Below are positions 31,174 to 41,207 of a stretch of DNA of 64,000 bases, one piece after another. The position numbers and the translations under genes were made by a program. Position 1 is the first letter of the stretch. The number at the start of each line of letters is the position of its first letter. Location of the stretch: positions 5,456,001-5,520,000 of the forward strand of contig OY755171.1 of the NCBI GenBank assembly GCA_963576735.1, read 5' to 3'. The notes beneath the pieces are model-generated. The model ran no database searches and had not been told where the DNA came from. It worked only from the letters and a program-made list of their open reading frames with translations. This DNA is from Bedellia somnulentella. Lineage: Eukaryota; Arthropoda; Insecta; Lepidoptera; Bedelliidae.

Positions 31174-33428
31174 GGTAGCTGAACTGAACCATACCAATGT
31201 ATCAAATAATGTTTCTCGATTTTATGAAATAATTTATGAAATTATAAAAAAACATGTAGCATCAGAGAAACCTAAATCTAGAAATTTCCCGGTTTGGTTT
31301 TCTAAAGCTTTAAGGAGCACGCTCACTCGTAAGAAAATCGTATGGCGTAAGTGGCAGACGTACCACAACCTCTCGGACTATAATGAATTTTCTCTACTGC
31401 GTGATCGAACTAAGATGTTACTCAAACAAAATTTCCACTCTTATATTTTAAAAACTGAGTCTAATATAACAGACAATGTAAAATATTTCTGGAAATATGT
31501 TTCGTCTTTAAAGAAAAATAATACTGGATACCCGTCAAAAATGATGATAGGCAATAGCACATCTGACAATCCATCCCAAATAGCAAATATGTTTAACGAG
31601 TTCTTTGGTTCAGTTTTTGAAGCAAATGATATTAACCTAGATAATATTAACTTAAACGATATTAGATCAAATCCTGAGGCCCAAAATATACCTAGTATTA
31701 CAGTTACAAAAAATCAAGTAAAAAAATCTCTCTTAAATCTAGATATTTCTAAAGGTGCGGGACCCGATAAAATAAGTCCAATATTTTTGAAAAATAACGC
31801 TGAACAATTGCACGAACCGCTTTTTATAATTTTTAACCATAGCCGACAACAAGGTTATTTTCCTGACTTTTGGAAATTAGCTTATATAATACCATTGCAT
31901 AAGTCTGGCCCCAAAAATAATATTTCCAATTACAGGCCAATATCAATTCTTTCAATAATACCAAAAATATTTGAGACATTAATCAAAGGATCACTTTATG
32001 ATCAGGTAAAATACAACATCTGTCAGCAGCAACACGGATTCATGAAATCAAGATCTACAGCCACAAATCTCATTTTGTACTCTAGCTTTTTATTCAATAA
32101 AATGGACCAAGGAGTTCAAATTGATGCCATTTATACGGACTTCCAAAAGACATTCGATAAAGTAAATCATGCGCTTTTACTTCAAAGGTTGGCTGAAAAT
32201 GGTATTAGTGGCAGGCTTCTTCACTGGTTTAAGTCTTACCTTCAAAATCGCTTCCAGATGGTGACTATTAATGGTTATCAATCAGACAAGAAGCTTGTAT
32301 CTTCAGGCGTGGTTCAGGGGTCAATTATGGGCCCAATTCAGTATACACTGTTCATCAACGACATTGCTAAATGTTTTGAACACTGTAAAATTCTAATGTT
32401 TGCTGATGACCTTAAAATTTATAAAACGGTTTCAACAGTAGAGGACTGCATTCAAATCCAAAAAGATCTCGATAAATTTAGCGAATTCTGTTTATCTAAC
32501 AAACTTAGGCTTGCCCATAATAAATGTAAGCAAATAACGTTCACTCGCAACATAAATAAAATTCAATATACGTATAATATTGGCGGTCATACGGTTGAAA
32601 AAGTTTCTTCAATTAAGGATCTAGGAATACTATTTGATGAGAAATTAACCTTTGAACACCATATTGAAAATATTTGCACGAAAGCCTATCAGATGCTTGG
32701 CTTTATTTTGAGAATAAGCAGACCATTTAAACAACCGAAAACCCTTCTAATGCTATTCAAAACACTTGTCAGATCACAGCTTGAATACGCTTCTGTGGTC
32801 TGGAACCCTTTCTACGCGGTTTATTCAGATAAATTAGAATCTATCCAGAAAAAAGCTTTAAAGTCAATTCATTACAGGCTCACCCATACTAAAATATCTT
32901 ACGACAATCTTTTAGAACTCTACAATTTAAAGAAATTGTCTTGTAGACGCGCAATATCTGATGAAATGACACTATTTAATATTTGCAATAACCTATACGA
33001 CTGTCCAGATCTCGTAAATGAGATTAGTTACCTAGTACCTCGCACAGCAACACCACGCCACCATCCAACCAAACTATTCTATCTCCCAACAACTCGCACA
33101 AATTCTGGCCGACGGTCACCGTTGTACAGAATATGCCATTCACATAATGAAAGGTTTTTGCCAGTGGATATTTTTAATAAGAATCAGGGGGCAATTAGGA
33201 AAATTTTAAATGAAATTATATAAGACTTACTACTTTTATTGTATTAAGATTTTTAGTATGTATAGCTTTGTTATTGTACCTTTTTAATGTTTCACTTTTT
33301 AAATATATCATTGTGTCTTAGTGATGAACGTTTAAGGCGGTATGCTTACCTAGTATTAGTAATATTATATTTAAGATTATTGTAGTAAATCGCTGTTGTT
33401 TATCCAAATAAATAAATAAATAAATAAT
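31174..33428 (+). mobile_element. 5'-truncated LINE (CR1/Jockey-type), ~2.25 kb
   Basis: A non-LTR element with one RT frame, a ~200-bp 3' UTR and an AAATAAATAAATAAATAA tail. It is flanked by TATTG (left, end of 31173) and TATTG (right, about 33427-33431), a short target duplication. The endonuclease-coding 5' half is missing. Confidence 0.75.
31415..33223 (+). CDS. Reverse transcriptase of a truncated LINE
   Basis: The frame is open from about 31140 upstream of this ATG; that upstream part (FPVWFSKALRSTLTRKK...) is the usual linker between endonuclease and RT, so the true protein began further 5'. Visible RT motifs: GAGPDKI (about 115), YRPISIL (about 170), the catalytic YTDFQKTFD (about 240), SGVVQGSIMGP (about 300; the usual proline of GVPQG is valine) and FADDLKIY (about 330). 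The C-terminal region with LEYASVVWNP is also typical. There is no AP-endonuclease and no RNase H. No internal stop is seen, so truncation is the main damage. Confidence 0.8.
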   Translation: MLLKQNFHSYILKTESNITDNVKYFWKYVSSLKKNNTGYPSKMMIGNSTSDNPSQIANMFNEFFGSVFEANDINLDNINLNDIRSNPEAQNIPSITVTKNQVKKSLLNLDISKGAGPDKISPIFLKNNAEQLHEPLFIIFNHSRQQGYFPDFWKLAYIIPLHKSGPKNNISNYRPISILSIIPKIFETLIKGSLYDQVKYNICQQQHGFMKSRSTATNLILYSSFLFNKMDQGVQIDAIYTDFQKTFDKVNHALLLQRLAENGISGRLLHWFKSYLQNRFQMVTINGYQSDKKLVSSGVVQGSIMGPIQYTLFINDIAKCFEHCKILMFADDLKIYKTVSTVEDCIQIQKDLDKFSEFCLSNKLRLAHNKCKQITFTRNINKIQYTYNIGGHTVEKVSSIKDLGILFDEKLTFEHHIENICTKAYQMLGFILRISRPFKQPKTLLMLFKTLVRSQLEYASVVWNPFYAVYSDKLESIQKKALKSIHYRLTHTKISYDNLLELYNLKKLSCRRAISDEMTLFNICNNLYDCPDLVNEISYLVPRTATPRHHPTKLFYLPTTRTNSGRRSPLYRICHSHNERFLPVDIFNKNQGAIRKILNEII

Positions 33429-33550
33429 ATTGAATAAACACTTTTAAACAACTGCTCCACATCATAGTTTCTGTTCACAAACTCATCTGTACTTCACATT
33501 TTTATTCTATTAACATCACTTTTTCCTTATAGAAACACTACAGCTTGTTT
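33429..33550 (+). repeat. Remainder of the 192-bp repeat unit
   Basis: Matches 30979-31100 (TTGAATAAACACTTTTAAAC through CAGCTTGTTT) base for base as far as I compared, then diverges into unique sequence. Confidence 0.75.
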
Positions 33551-33954
33551 ATACACATTGCAGTCATAAGAATGCTCTTTAAGTATGGATGCATACTCAA
33601 ATTCTGAATAAACAGGAGCATTCAACAAGACTATTTCCATACATCAGAGCTTAACTAGCTTTTGGGAATGTAGGATATTGTTGAAATTGAAATGTAGAGA
33701 AGGTTGTTAAGTTAAATAATGCCCATCTGCGCGATGGAACTGGCGAATGGGAATCTGGGAATGGACTGGCGGGATGGAACTAAGATGTTATAGGCAATAT
33801 GTGCCATAGGCTGCACAGCATTTCTTCAATTTTCTCATCAAACACTTATATAACTGTGCTATATCTGCAAACAAAAGACAATACAAATCATTAAAAGTAT
33901 GCTGCTCACTTTCTAGTTAAATAATAGCACAGATAATATAATACATAATAGTTA
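33551..33954. other. Spacer, nothing recognised
   Basis: Contains a GGGAATGG/GGCGGGATGGAAC-like imperfect short repeat near 33740-33780. No gene or element boundary was recognised. Confidence 0.35.
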
Positions 33955-34216
33955 GGGCCAGCGCTGACTGCCGGCATGGCATGGCATGGCATGGCAAAGG
34001 ATTTCGGTACAGATATAGCATTTTTAATCTTATTACCATGAGTATAGAATTCATTTTACTTCATTTTGACACAACGATGCCGACGTTCTGTCCTACCGCG
34101 GCCTCCCTCGGCATCGTTGTGTCAAAATGAATTCTATATGCATGACAATAAGATTAAAAATGCTGTATCTGTACCGAAATCCTTTGCCATGCCATGCCGG
34201 CAGTGAGCGCCGGCCC
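33955..34216. mobile_element. Foldback MITE, Harbinger-like (TTA target)
   Basis: Two arms of about 110 bases are near-perfect inverted repeats: GGGCCAGCGCT...CGATGCCGA against its complement from 34104 to GGCCC at 34216. TTA lies directly outside both ends (33952-33954 and 34217-34219). A 3-bp TTA/TAA duplication with GG-starting ends fits PIF/Harbinger MITEs. The left arm has four GGCAT units where the right has two, and an extra ~10-base ATTTTACTTC. Confidence 0.8.
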
Positions 34217-34600
34217 TTACATAGAATAATAAAACTTAATTACTTACTTAATATTTTATAATTCCCCTATCATTGTAAGGAAGTTTAGTCGGACATTCCC
34301 TACAAACTAAACTTGTCATATTAAAACTTTTGATTTAAATTGAAAATTTGGAAACTTGTATTGAGAATTCAATTCAATTCTTTCATTTGTGGCAACATAT
34401 TAAGCTATTTAGTGCCGATAATGGTTGCCAGTGTCAGGTTAGGCAATAGAAGCGCATGTAGATAAAGTAAAATTTTATAATAATAGTAGGTAAAACAAAA
34501 CGTCACGTTACAGTATTGTAAGGTAGTGAGTACATATAATAATATATTCATATCAAAGAATACTATGAGTATAAATATAGAATAAATGATAGAGTACAGA
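34217..34600. other. AT-rich spacer, nothing recognised
   Basis: Ends in a TATATA/TAAATAAA run that adjoins the 3' tail of the I-type LINE on -. Confidence 0.35.
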
Positions 34601-34665
34601 ACCAATGACTATATCAAAATTATTTATATATATAAATAAATATATATATATATACGTTATGTCTT

Positions 34666-37600
34666 TTATAACTTTATTTGATTAGAATGAATGAAATTAA
34701 CGAGTGAGGAAATAATGTTATGATTTTCAAGTGATGAGAGTAACGATCTAATATTCGAAGGAAGAGGGATTTTAGCTTTAATTAGGTTTGGATAAATGGA
34801 ATCTAAACCGAATATAGGGCAATTAAAAAATATGTGGTCTAAGTCGCCGTCCTCCATGCCGCACTCGCAAAGAGCAGAATCACGAATTCTAAGTTTATTA
34901 AGGAATACGGGGGTACAACAATGACCAATACGCATTCTTATTAGTATTGATGTTATCGTTTTACTAATCTTTTTAAATTTAAAGAACCATGGTTTTCTAG
35001 GTATTTCAGGTTGAATGGATGCGTACCATCGACCTTTAGAAAGACTAGAATTTTGCCAATGTTTAGACCAACAATCAATAAGATCAGTCTTTGGAGAGGA
35101 AAGAAGATCATAGCAGTGATATACAAGATGTTTTGAGGAGCTCGAATCATCCCCAATGGCAGATTTTGCTAAAATGTCCGCTCGTTCATTTCCAACAATG
35201 CCAACATGACTGGGAATCCAAACTAATTGTACTTCCTTGCCATTTTCGTAACACTTCAGTAATGTATATTTAATATCAAATATAATACGACTTTGCGTTT
35301 TATTGTTAAAAGGGGACTGATACAGACTTGAAAGGCAGCTCTGAGAGTCAGTGAAGACAACGGCTCGGTTAATATTATCATGATTTTGAATAAAGATACA
35401 TGCCTCTAATACGGCAATGCATTCCGCAGTAAAAACTGAGGAACCGGGAGGACATTTAAATTTGATTTCAATTTTGTTATTTTGATAATAGACTGCTGCG
35501 CCAACAAAAGAAGAATCTGTCATTTTAGACGCATCTGTATAAAAATGATGCCAGTCGGGCCACGAGGAATGAAGCTTTATATTAAAAATATTATTGGCCA
35601 CGGTGCAACTTTTGTCAATTCCAATGTTGAAAAGAATTTTCGGTTTAAATGTAATAGTTGAATAAGGATAATCATAAAGGGGAAGTTTCTTACTACGAAT
35701 AACCGGGAAGCTACTTTCATATTCTTCTAATTTACGAAATGAGTTGATAATAGGGGGAATCATTTTGCGGCGCCAAAATGTATTGTTTCGACATTGAATA
35801 TTTAATGATTTTAGTTTTTCAAATAACGGATGTTCGGCACGGGAAAAAGCTTTATATATAAATCTATCGGCTAGATATTGGCGCCGCAAAATAAGCGGGG
35901 GGTCACCACATTCAACTTGAAGAGCATTAATTGGAGAGCTTTTCATGCATCCAGAAATAATGCGTAAAGATACAGACTGAATTTTCTCTAAACTTCTTAA
36001 AGCAATCTTGCTGCAAGGTTCTAATAGAAAGGCTCCATAATCTAAAACACTACGAATAAGGGCATTATATATTAGTTTCATCGAATAAGGGTGGGCACCC
36101 CACCACACTCCAGAAAGAGCCTTAAGGATATTGATGTTTTTAGCGCATTTTTTCACGACGTATTCTATATGTAACCTACCATTAAGTTTTGAATCTAGAA
36201 TTACCCCAAGAAATTTAACACTGTTATTTAATGGTATACTATCAGTCCCTATTTTTAGATCAACATGGGGTATCTCACGTTTTCTTGAAAAAACAACAAC
36301 AGAGCTTTTAGGTCCCGAGATGCTCAAACCCCGTTCCAAAAGCCATTCGTTTAATGAAGAAAGAGAGATTTGTAATGAAGGAATAGCATTTTCTATCGAA
36401 GCTGAATCTATATACAAAGCTATATCATCGGCGTATTGCAAGATCCGACAGTCATAATTAAGAGAAGTGTGAAGAGCAGAGGTATACAAACTGTACAGAA
36501 TTGGACTCAAGACTGAGCCCTGAGGGAGACCTCTCCACGTTTTCCTAGGATCAAACAAATCACCAGGTGTTCGAAGGCAAAGAGATCTTTCCATAAGAAG
36601 TGACATGATACAAAATACAATTTTTTGAGGAATTTTTAATTCTAATAATCTTTGTTTCAGAATGGGTAAAAGCACATTATCATAAGCTGCTGAAACATCA
36701 AGAAAAGCAGCAACAACCGAGGAGTTTTTACTAAAAGCTAGACGGATATCTGTGACAAATATGCTTAGACTATCCATAGTACTGAATCCCTTACGGAATC
36801 CATATTGCGAAGATGAGAGTATATTTTCATTTTCAACAAACCATTCAAGTCTGTTTTTAATAAGGTGCTCCAAAATTTTAGCTATTACCGATGAAAGAGC
36901 AATTGGACGGAAGTGATTAGGATGGTTAGGAGACTTGCCAGGTTTAGGAATAGGTATAACTATTTGAGTCTTCCATGAGAGAGGAATATTCCCAGATCGA
37001 AAACTATAATTTAAAATATTTAACAGATAAATTTGACTTTGTAGACCAGCTTTTGTTATAAAAGAATATGGGAATCCATCCACCCCCGGGGCAGAGTCTT
37101 TGACATGAGCAAGCACTGCTTCTAGTTCACACATGGAGAACTCAGCATCTAGAGGGTGAACGATTGGAATCGAAGAACTTGAAAATAAAGGAGTATCTTC
37201 GAAATTAGGTACGAATGGGGGAGCAAGCTTATCAAAAAATTCTTCAGCAATCTGATGAGATATAGAGGAGTGATTTTGTTGAATACAACCACGTCTAAAA
37301 CAAAGAATATTGCGCCACACTAAAGAAGGACGCGAAAATGGAGATAAAGATGAACAATACTTTTTCCAACTGTAACATTTTTTCTTCTTAAAAAGTCTTC
37401 TTGACCGAGCGAGAATTATTTTGTACCGAATTAAATTTTCATTACTCATGTTTTCAATGTAAGCAGACTCTGCTTCTTTACGTTTTTTAATTATATCGGT
37501 ACATTCTCTATCCCACCAGGGGGGAGACGGAATTTTGTCCGAAACGGGTTTCTTGAGAGGAATTGAACTTTCAGCAGCAGTTGAGATAGCATTAGTAAAA

Positions 37601-38394
37601 TTTATATAACACGAAGAAAAGTTGTTTGAGTCAATGCAAGGCAAATTTTGAACCATATCGTCTAAATTAGTTTGATACATAACCCAATCAGCTGATTGTA
37701 ATTTGAATTTTAATAGCGGAGGTTGCTGAGTAGATGATGATATCTTAATGCGCAGGCAAATATGGATAGGGAAATGATCACTGCCATAAGTTGATGAAAT
37801 CGGTTGCCAAACTGAGGTCATAGCTAAATCTGGTGAACAAATTGAGAGATCAACACAACTTTTTCTTTCACCGGGGCGGGTCACACGAGTTGGGGAACCA
37901 TCGTTAAGAACGCACATTGACGTATCATCAAATAGATCTGTAAGTTGTATTCCAAAGGCATCACAATGGAGGGATCCCCAGGAGTAATGATGACCGTTAA
38001 AATCACCAAGAATCATGAGGGGGGAAGGGAAAGATTGAATTAAATTTCGTAGATAGGGGATTATGGAATTATTAGTATTGTAAATATAAATCGATATAAA
38101 ATGTATGTTCTGAACCTTTATTCCCACAATATTAAAACCGTCATTATGTGGGGGAAGATTTAAAATTTCATAATGAACGGAGTTATGAACTAAAATAGCA
38201 GCTCCATCAAAACCATCGAAGCGGTCGTCACGATGACAGCTATAACCGCGAATGTTAAAGATATCACAAGGTTTGAGCCTTGTTTCTGAGAGCGCTATTA
38301 TAAAGGGATTATAAAAATTTATCATATAAATTAAATCATGTTTTTTATTGCGGATGCTTCTAGCATTCCACTGGATTATTTGGGATTGATCCAT
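34666..38394 (-). CDS. LINE ORF2: AP-endonuclease, reverse transcriptase, RNase H
   Basis: 1,242 residues. AP-like endonuclease at 1-225 (IIQWNARSI, ALSETRL, ILGDFNGHH, YGSDHFPI). Reverse transcriptase at about 420-720 (GVDGFPYSFI, FRPIALSSV, catalytic FLDVSAAYD, GLPQGSVLSP and QYADDIALY at about 655). RNase H at about 970-1105 (HFYTDAS, TAECIAVLEA, FTDSQS, WIPSHVGIVGNERAD). A C-terminal CECG...HIFFNC zinc motif follows. All catalytic residues I could check are present and no stop interrupts the frame. It nicks the target and copies the RNA in place. ORF2 starts inside the end of ORF1, with 35 nt of overlap in another frame, which suggests reinitiation or a coupled start. Confidence 0.92.
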   Translation of the reverse strand: MDQSQIIQWNARSIRNKKHDLIYMINFYNPFIIALSETRLKPCDIFNIRGYSCHRDDRFDGFDGAAILVHNSVHYEILNLPPHNDGFNIVGIKVQNIHFISIYIYNTNNSIIPYLRNLIQSFPSPLMILGDFNGHHYSWGSLHCDAFGIQLTDLFDDTSMCVLNDGSPTRVTRPGERKSCVDLSICSPDLAMTSVWQPISSTYGSDHFPIHICLRIKISSSTQQPPLLKFKLQSADWVMYQTNLDDMVQNLPCIDSNNFSSCYINFTNAISTAAESSIPLKKPVSDKIPSPPWWDRECTDIIKKRKEAESAYIENMSNENLIRYKIILARSRRLFKKKKCYSWKKYCSSLSPFSRPSLVWRNILCFRRGCIQQNHSSISHQIAEEFFDKLAPPFVPNFEDTPLFSSSSIPIVHPLDAEFSMCELEAVLAHVKDSAPGVDGFPYSFITKAGLQSQIYLLNILNYSFRSGNIPLSWKTQIVIPIPKPGKSPNHPNHFRPIALSSVIAKILEHLIKNRLEWFVENENILSSSQYGFRKGFSTMDSLSIFVTDIRLAFSKNSSVVAAFLDVSAAYDNVLLPILKQRLLELKIPQKIVFCIMSLLMERSLCLRTPGDLFDPRKTWRGLPQGSVLSPILYSLYTSALHTSLNYDCRILQYADDIALYIDSASIENAIPSLQISLSSLNEWLLERGLSISGPKSSVVVFSRKREIPHVDLKIGTDSIPLNNSVKFLGVILDSKLNGRLHIEYVVKKCAKNINILKALSGVWWGAHPYSMKLIYNALIRSVLDYGAFLLEPCSKIALRSLEKIQSVSLRIISGCMKSSPINALQVECGDPPLILRRQYLADRFIYKAFSRAEHPLFEKLKSLNIQCRNNTFWRRKMIPPIINSFRKLEEYESSFPVIRSKKLPLYDYPYSTITFKPKILFNIGIDKSCTVANNIFNIKLHSSWPDWHHFYTDASKMTDSSFVGAAVYYQNNKIEIKFKCPPGSSVFTAECIAVLEACIFIQNHDNINRAVVFTDSQSCLSSLYQSPFNNKTQSRIIFDIKYTLLKCYENGKEVQLVWIPSHVGIVGNERADILAKSAIGDDSSSSKHLVYHCYDLLSSPKTDLIDCWSKHWQNSSLSKGRWYASIQPEIPRKPWFFKFKKISKTITSILIRMRIGHCCTPVFLNKLRIRDSALCECGMEDGDLDHIFFNCPIFGLDSIYPNLIKAKIPLPSNIRSLLSSLENHNIISSLVNFIHSNQIKL

Positions 38395-39811
38395 TGTTGA
38401 TATTATTAAAAAGAGTAGTCAGAATTTGGGCAACGTGGTCAGGTAGAGAAATATTATAATTTTTAAGTAAAGTTGTTAGTAAAGTAATTAGAATTTCAAT
38501 TATTTGTGAAGTTTCCAAAGATGATTGATTATTATTAATATTATGTTTGAAACCGCAGCCGTTAGAGAGTGGGGGGATTTGGAAATCATTTAATAAGTTT
38601 TGATGAGCTTTCTTGTCATAACCTGGAGATAACGGGGCGTGTGACCTTTTTGGGAGAGTGACAGTTTTTTTATAAGAGGATGATGAAGCAGATGATTTTA
38701 TGGAATGTCGATTATGAGATGATTGTGATTGTGTTGCGGTTATTTCTGCAAATGATTTCTGGGATGGGGGTATATTTTTTGAGGCTTCTTCATATGACAA
38801 ATTTCGTTCGGCCATCATGGCTTTAATATTTTTCTGACGCATCTGTTCAGGGCATACACCACTTTTTGCAGTGTGGTTACCCGAGCAATATAAACATACA
38901 TATTCAGATTCATCTAAATTACACGAATCAGCTGAATGGGTCTGGCCACATTTGTAACACCGTGTTTTCGAGCGACAGTTCAATTTCGTATGTCCAAATC
39001 GACAGCAATTGAAACACTGGATTGTTGGGAAGTGATATAGTTCAACTGGTAATGATGTGTAACAACAGAAAACATTTTTGGGTAAAATTTGTCCATCAAA
39101 AGTTAATATAACAGAGTTTGATGGTTTATAAATTGTAGAGCCATCCACATTTTTAGAACGAAAATTAATTCTTCTCACCTTTATAACTTCTCCACATCCG
39201 CTGGGTACTTTTATGTTTGTTTTGATATCATCTTCACTCCAGTCATTGGGTACGTCTCTTATGACACCCATACGGGTGACGTTAAAAGTAGGGATATAAC
39301 ATTGGTAGCCCTTTTTAAGTAAAGCAGGATTAATTATAAAAGAGTTTGCATCGTTGGAGGTCTTGAACTCAACCGACATTTTATTTCTGCCGATTCTTTT
39401 AATTCCGTCATTTACAATATTTCTTACATTAATTTTAGACATAAATAGGCCGAATTTCAATGGGTGTAATGATGTTCCCGATTTTGGGTCAGATTCGATT
39501 CGAGATACATGTACAATGAAAGGATGAGTATCTTTACTGCAGTATCGAGTGCGACCGATGGAGACTTTAGCACTCTTTTCGGGTTTAAAATATTCTGGGG
39601 TCGATTCCTCGTTCACATTATTAATTGCCCTTTTACGAGATTTTCCCTCTGGAATGGTACTAGAAAGCTCTGGTTCCATATACGTGCATATTGGACTATA
39701 ATTTGATAAAGATGAAAATGAAGGTGATGGTGATATAACTAATTTATCGGGAGGGGCAGGAGGCGGAAGTGTTTCTTCATCCTCCATTTTATCGCCGTAT
39801 TTAACTACCAA
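38360..39811 (-). CDS. LINE ORF1: gag-like RNA-binding protein with zinc knuckles
   Basis: 483 residues. The N-terminus is proline/serine-rich. A central domain (about 90-255) resembles the RRM-like part of I/R1 ORF1 proteins. It is followed by three CCHC knuckles at about 267-320 (CFNCCRFGHTKLNC, CYKCGQTHSADSC, CLYCSGNHTAKSGVC). A serine-rich tail and a hydrophobic helical end follow. The family role is to coat the element RNA and bring it to the nucleus. The stop TAG is at 38360-38362, within ORF2. Confidence 0.88.
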   Translation of the reverse strand: MVVKYGDKMEDEETLPPPAPPDKLVISPSPSFSSLSNYSPICTYMEPELSSTIPEGKSRKRAINNVNEESTPEYFKPEKSAKVSIGRTRYCSKDTHPFIVHVSRIESDPKSGTSLHPLKFGLFMSKINVRNIVNDGIKRIGRNKMSVEFKTSNDANSFIINPALLKKGYQCYIPTFNVTRMGVIRDVPNDWSEDDIKTNIKVPSGCGEVIKVRRINFRSKNVDGSTIYKPSNSVILTFDGQILPKNVFCCYTSLPVELYHFPTIQCFNCCRFGHTKLNCRSKTRCYKCGQTHSADSCNLDESEYVCLYCSGNHTAKSGVCPEQMRQKNIKAMMAERNLSYEEASKNIPPSQKSFAEITATQSQSSHNRHSIKSSASSSSYKKTVTLPKRSHAPLSPGYDKKAHQNLLNDFQIPPLSNGCGFKHNINNNQSSLETSQIIEILITLLTTLLKNYNISLPDHVAQILTTLFNNINNGSIPNNPVEC

Positions 39812-40119
39812 TCGAAACTGTAACTACTAATGCAATGAATTAACTAAGGATAACTATGTTATAAATAAGTAATTAAAAACTCACGAAGATTACAAAACTT
39901 TTCAAATCAAATTCAAATAAATTATATTTTGAGAAAAATTCTGACATGCGTCAACCATTCGCCTCCCCAGACTCAACCTTGTATTGAGAAATCAAATATT
40001 TATGTTTACGTTGTTTGGTTACAAAATGTCAATATTTGACGTAAAATGAGTGAAATATGACAGATTTAGCTACTATTTTGGTTCAAAAAGATCGAATAAA
40101 ATAGAGAAAAAATATTTAC

Positions 40120-40287
40120 AGACCAATGATGGCAACAATGCTCTATCGATCGGTGACAGGGCTCTCAGATCTCATCCGTCTGTCAAATTGACGCTCATGC
40201 TCGCAAAAATGACATAGGTTGGCTAACTGAGATGTTTTGTGACATGGCTCTCACTTCTCAGATGACAACTCATGCTACCCGGGCAGG
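40120..40287 (-). repeat. Right inverted terminus of the compound element
   Basis: Read on -, it begins CCTGCCCGGGTAGCATGAG just after TA, matching the left end at 29458 in inverted orientation. The GAGCATGAGCG and TCTGAGA-GTGAGAGCC words are shared. Between the two ends lie all the nested repeats of 30-40 kb. Confidence 0.55.
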
Positions 40288-41207
40288 TACAGGTTTAACT
40301 GACAAATGCTATGCCACCCATGCAAATGTATGAAAGGAAAAATGGTTTTAAAATCAGACTTAAAGTAGTATTATGAAACATAACGCCTCCACTCCCTCAC
40401 TTTAAATATCCCTTAATGACACCCCAGCTAGTCTAAGAGGCTCCTAGCGACCGCGCAAGTGGCTTTTTTGCAACATCAAAGACTTGTTTTCACTTTGTGA
40501 GCATACAGCATTGTTTCACTTGAAAACTGTAAAGCATACGCTTGTAAGCTTTTTTGAAAGTTTAAAAGAAAATATTTTAATTTATTCATGTTGCTTTACT
40601 CGCAAACTGACATTATTTGTAAAAGTTAATTAAAAAAGTTAATAAATATGGCTTTTAAATTTCTTGATTTTTCTGCTTTTGCTGCGTAGAGTTTGTTTAA
40701 AACTCCTACCCCCTAATTCTCGGCTTTTCTCTTGCACATTACTTAATGGTTAAGCAATTTAGCTATAAAATAGCTATCTTACTAACTACATTCTCCTACA
40801 TAATAATTTATATGAAACTAGATAATAGTTTGTATAGAAAAAAACGTTTTAAGCAAAACATCTAACTCACATAATTCTCACTGATTGATCTTGCTTGAAA
40901 CGTTATTGTAAAATTAAAGAAAAAGAAGGTTAAGATAAAGTGCAAGAGGATTGATGACAGTTACTAAAAATATTTTTCGAGCTGATTTGCAAGGTAGTTT
41001 TACTAGAAGACGTTCTCGGAGTAAACATTTGGATGAAATAGAGAATGTGTTTAATATTCGATTGCATGAACATACTTTTTACGGTTAGTCATCTTAAAAT
41101 ATTATACGCGGCGAATTTTTGCGTGGCATGGCACTGTCTTAAAATGGTTCATCTTATCTTATCAATAAATTTTGTAATTGCATTAAACGTGGCTCTTTAT
41201 AACATAC
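40288..41207. other. Intergenic, nothing recognised
   Basis: Mixed composition. A short GC-rich block near 40385-40465 has no recognised identity. No credible gene. Confidence 0.35.

Larger units (their letters stand above)
34620..39970 (-). mobile_element. Two-ORF I-type LINE, apparently full length
   Basis: A non-LTR retrotransposon with an ORF1 (zinc knuckle protein) and an ORF2 (endonuclease, RT, RNase H), both open. The 3' end on - runs into a TATATA/TTTA-rich tail at about 34620-34655. The 5' boundary is estimated; I could not identify the target duplication by eye. Having an RNase H after the RT places it in the I/R1/LOA-type groups. Confidence 0.8.
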
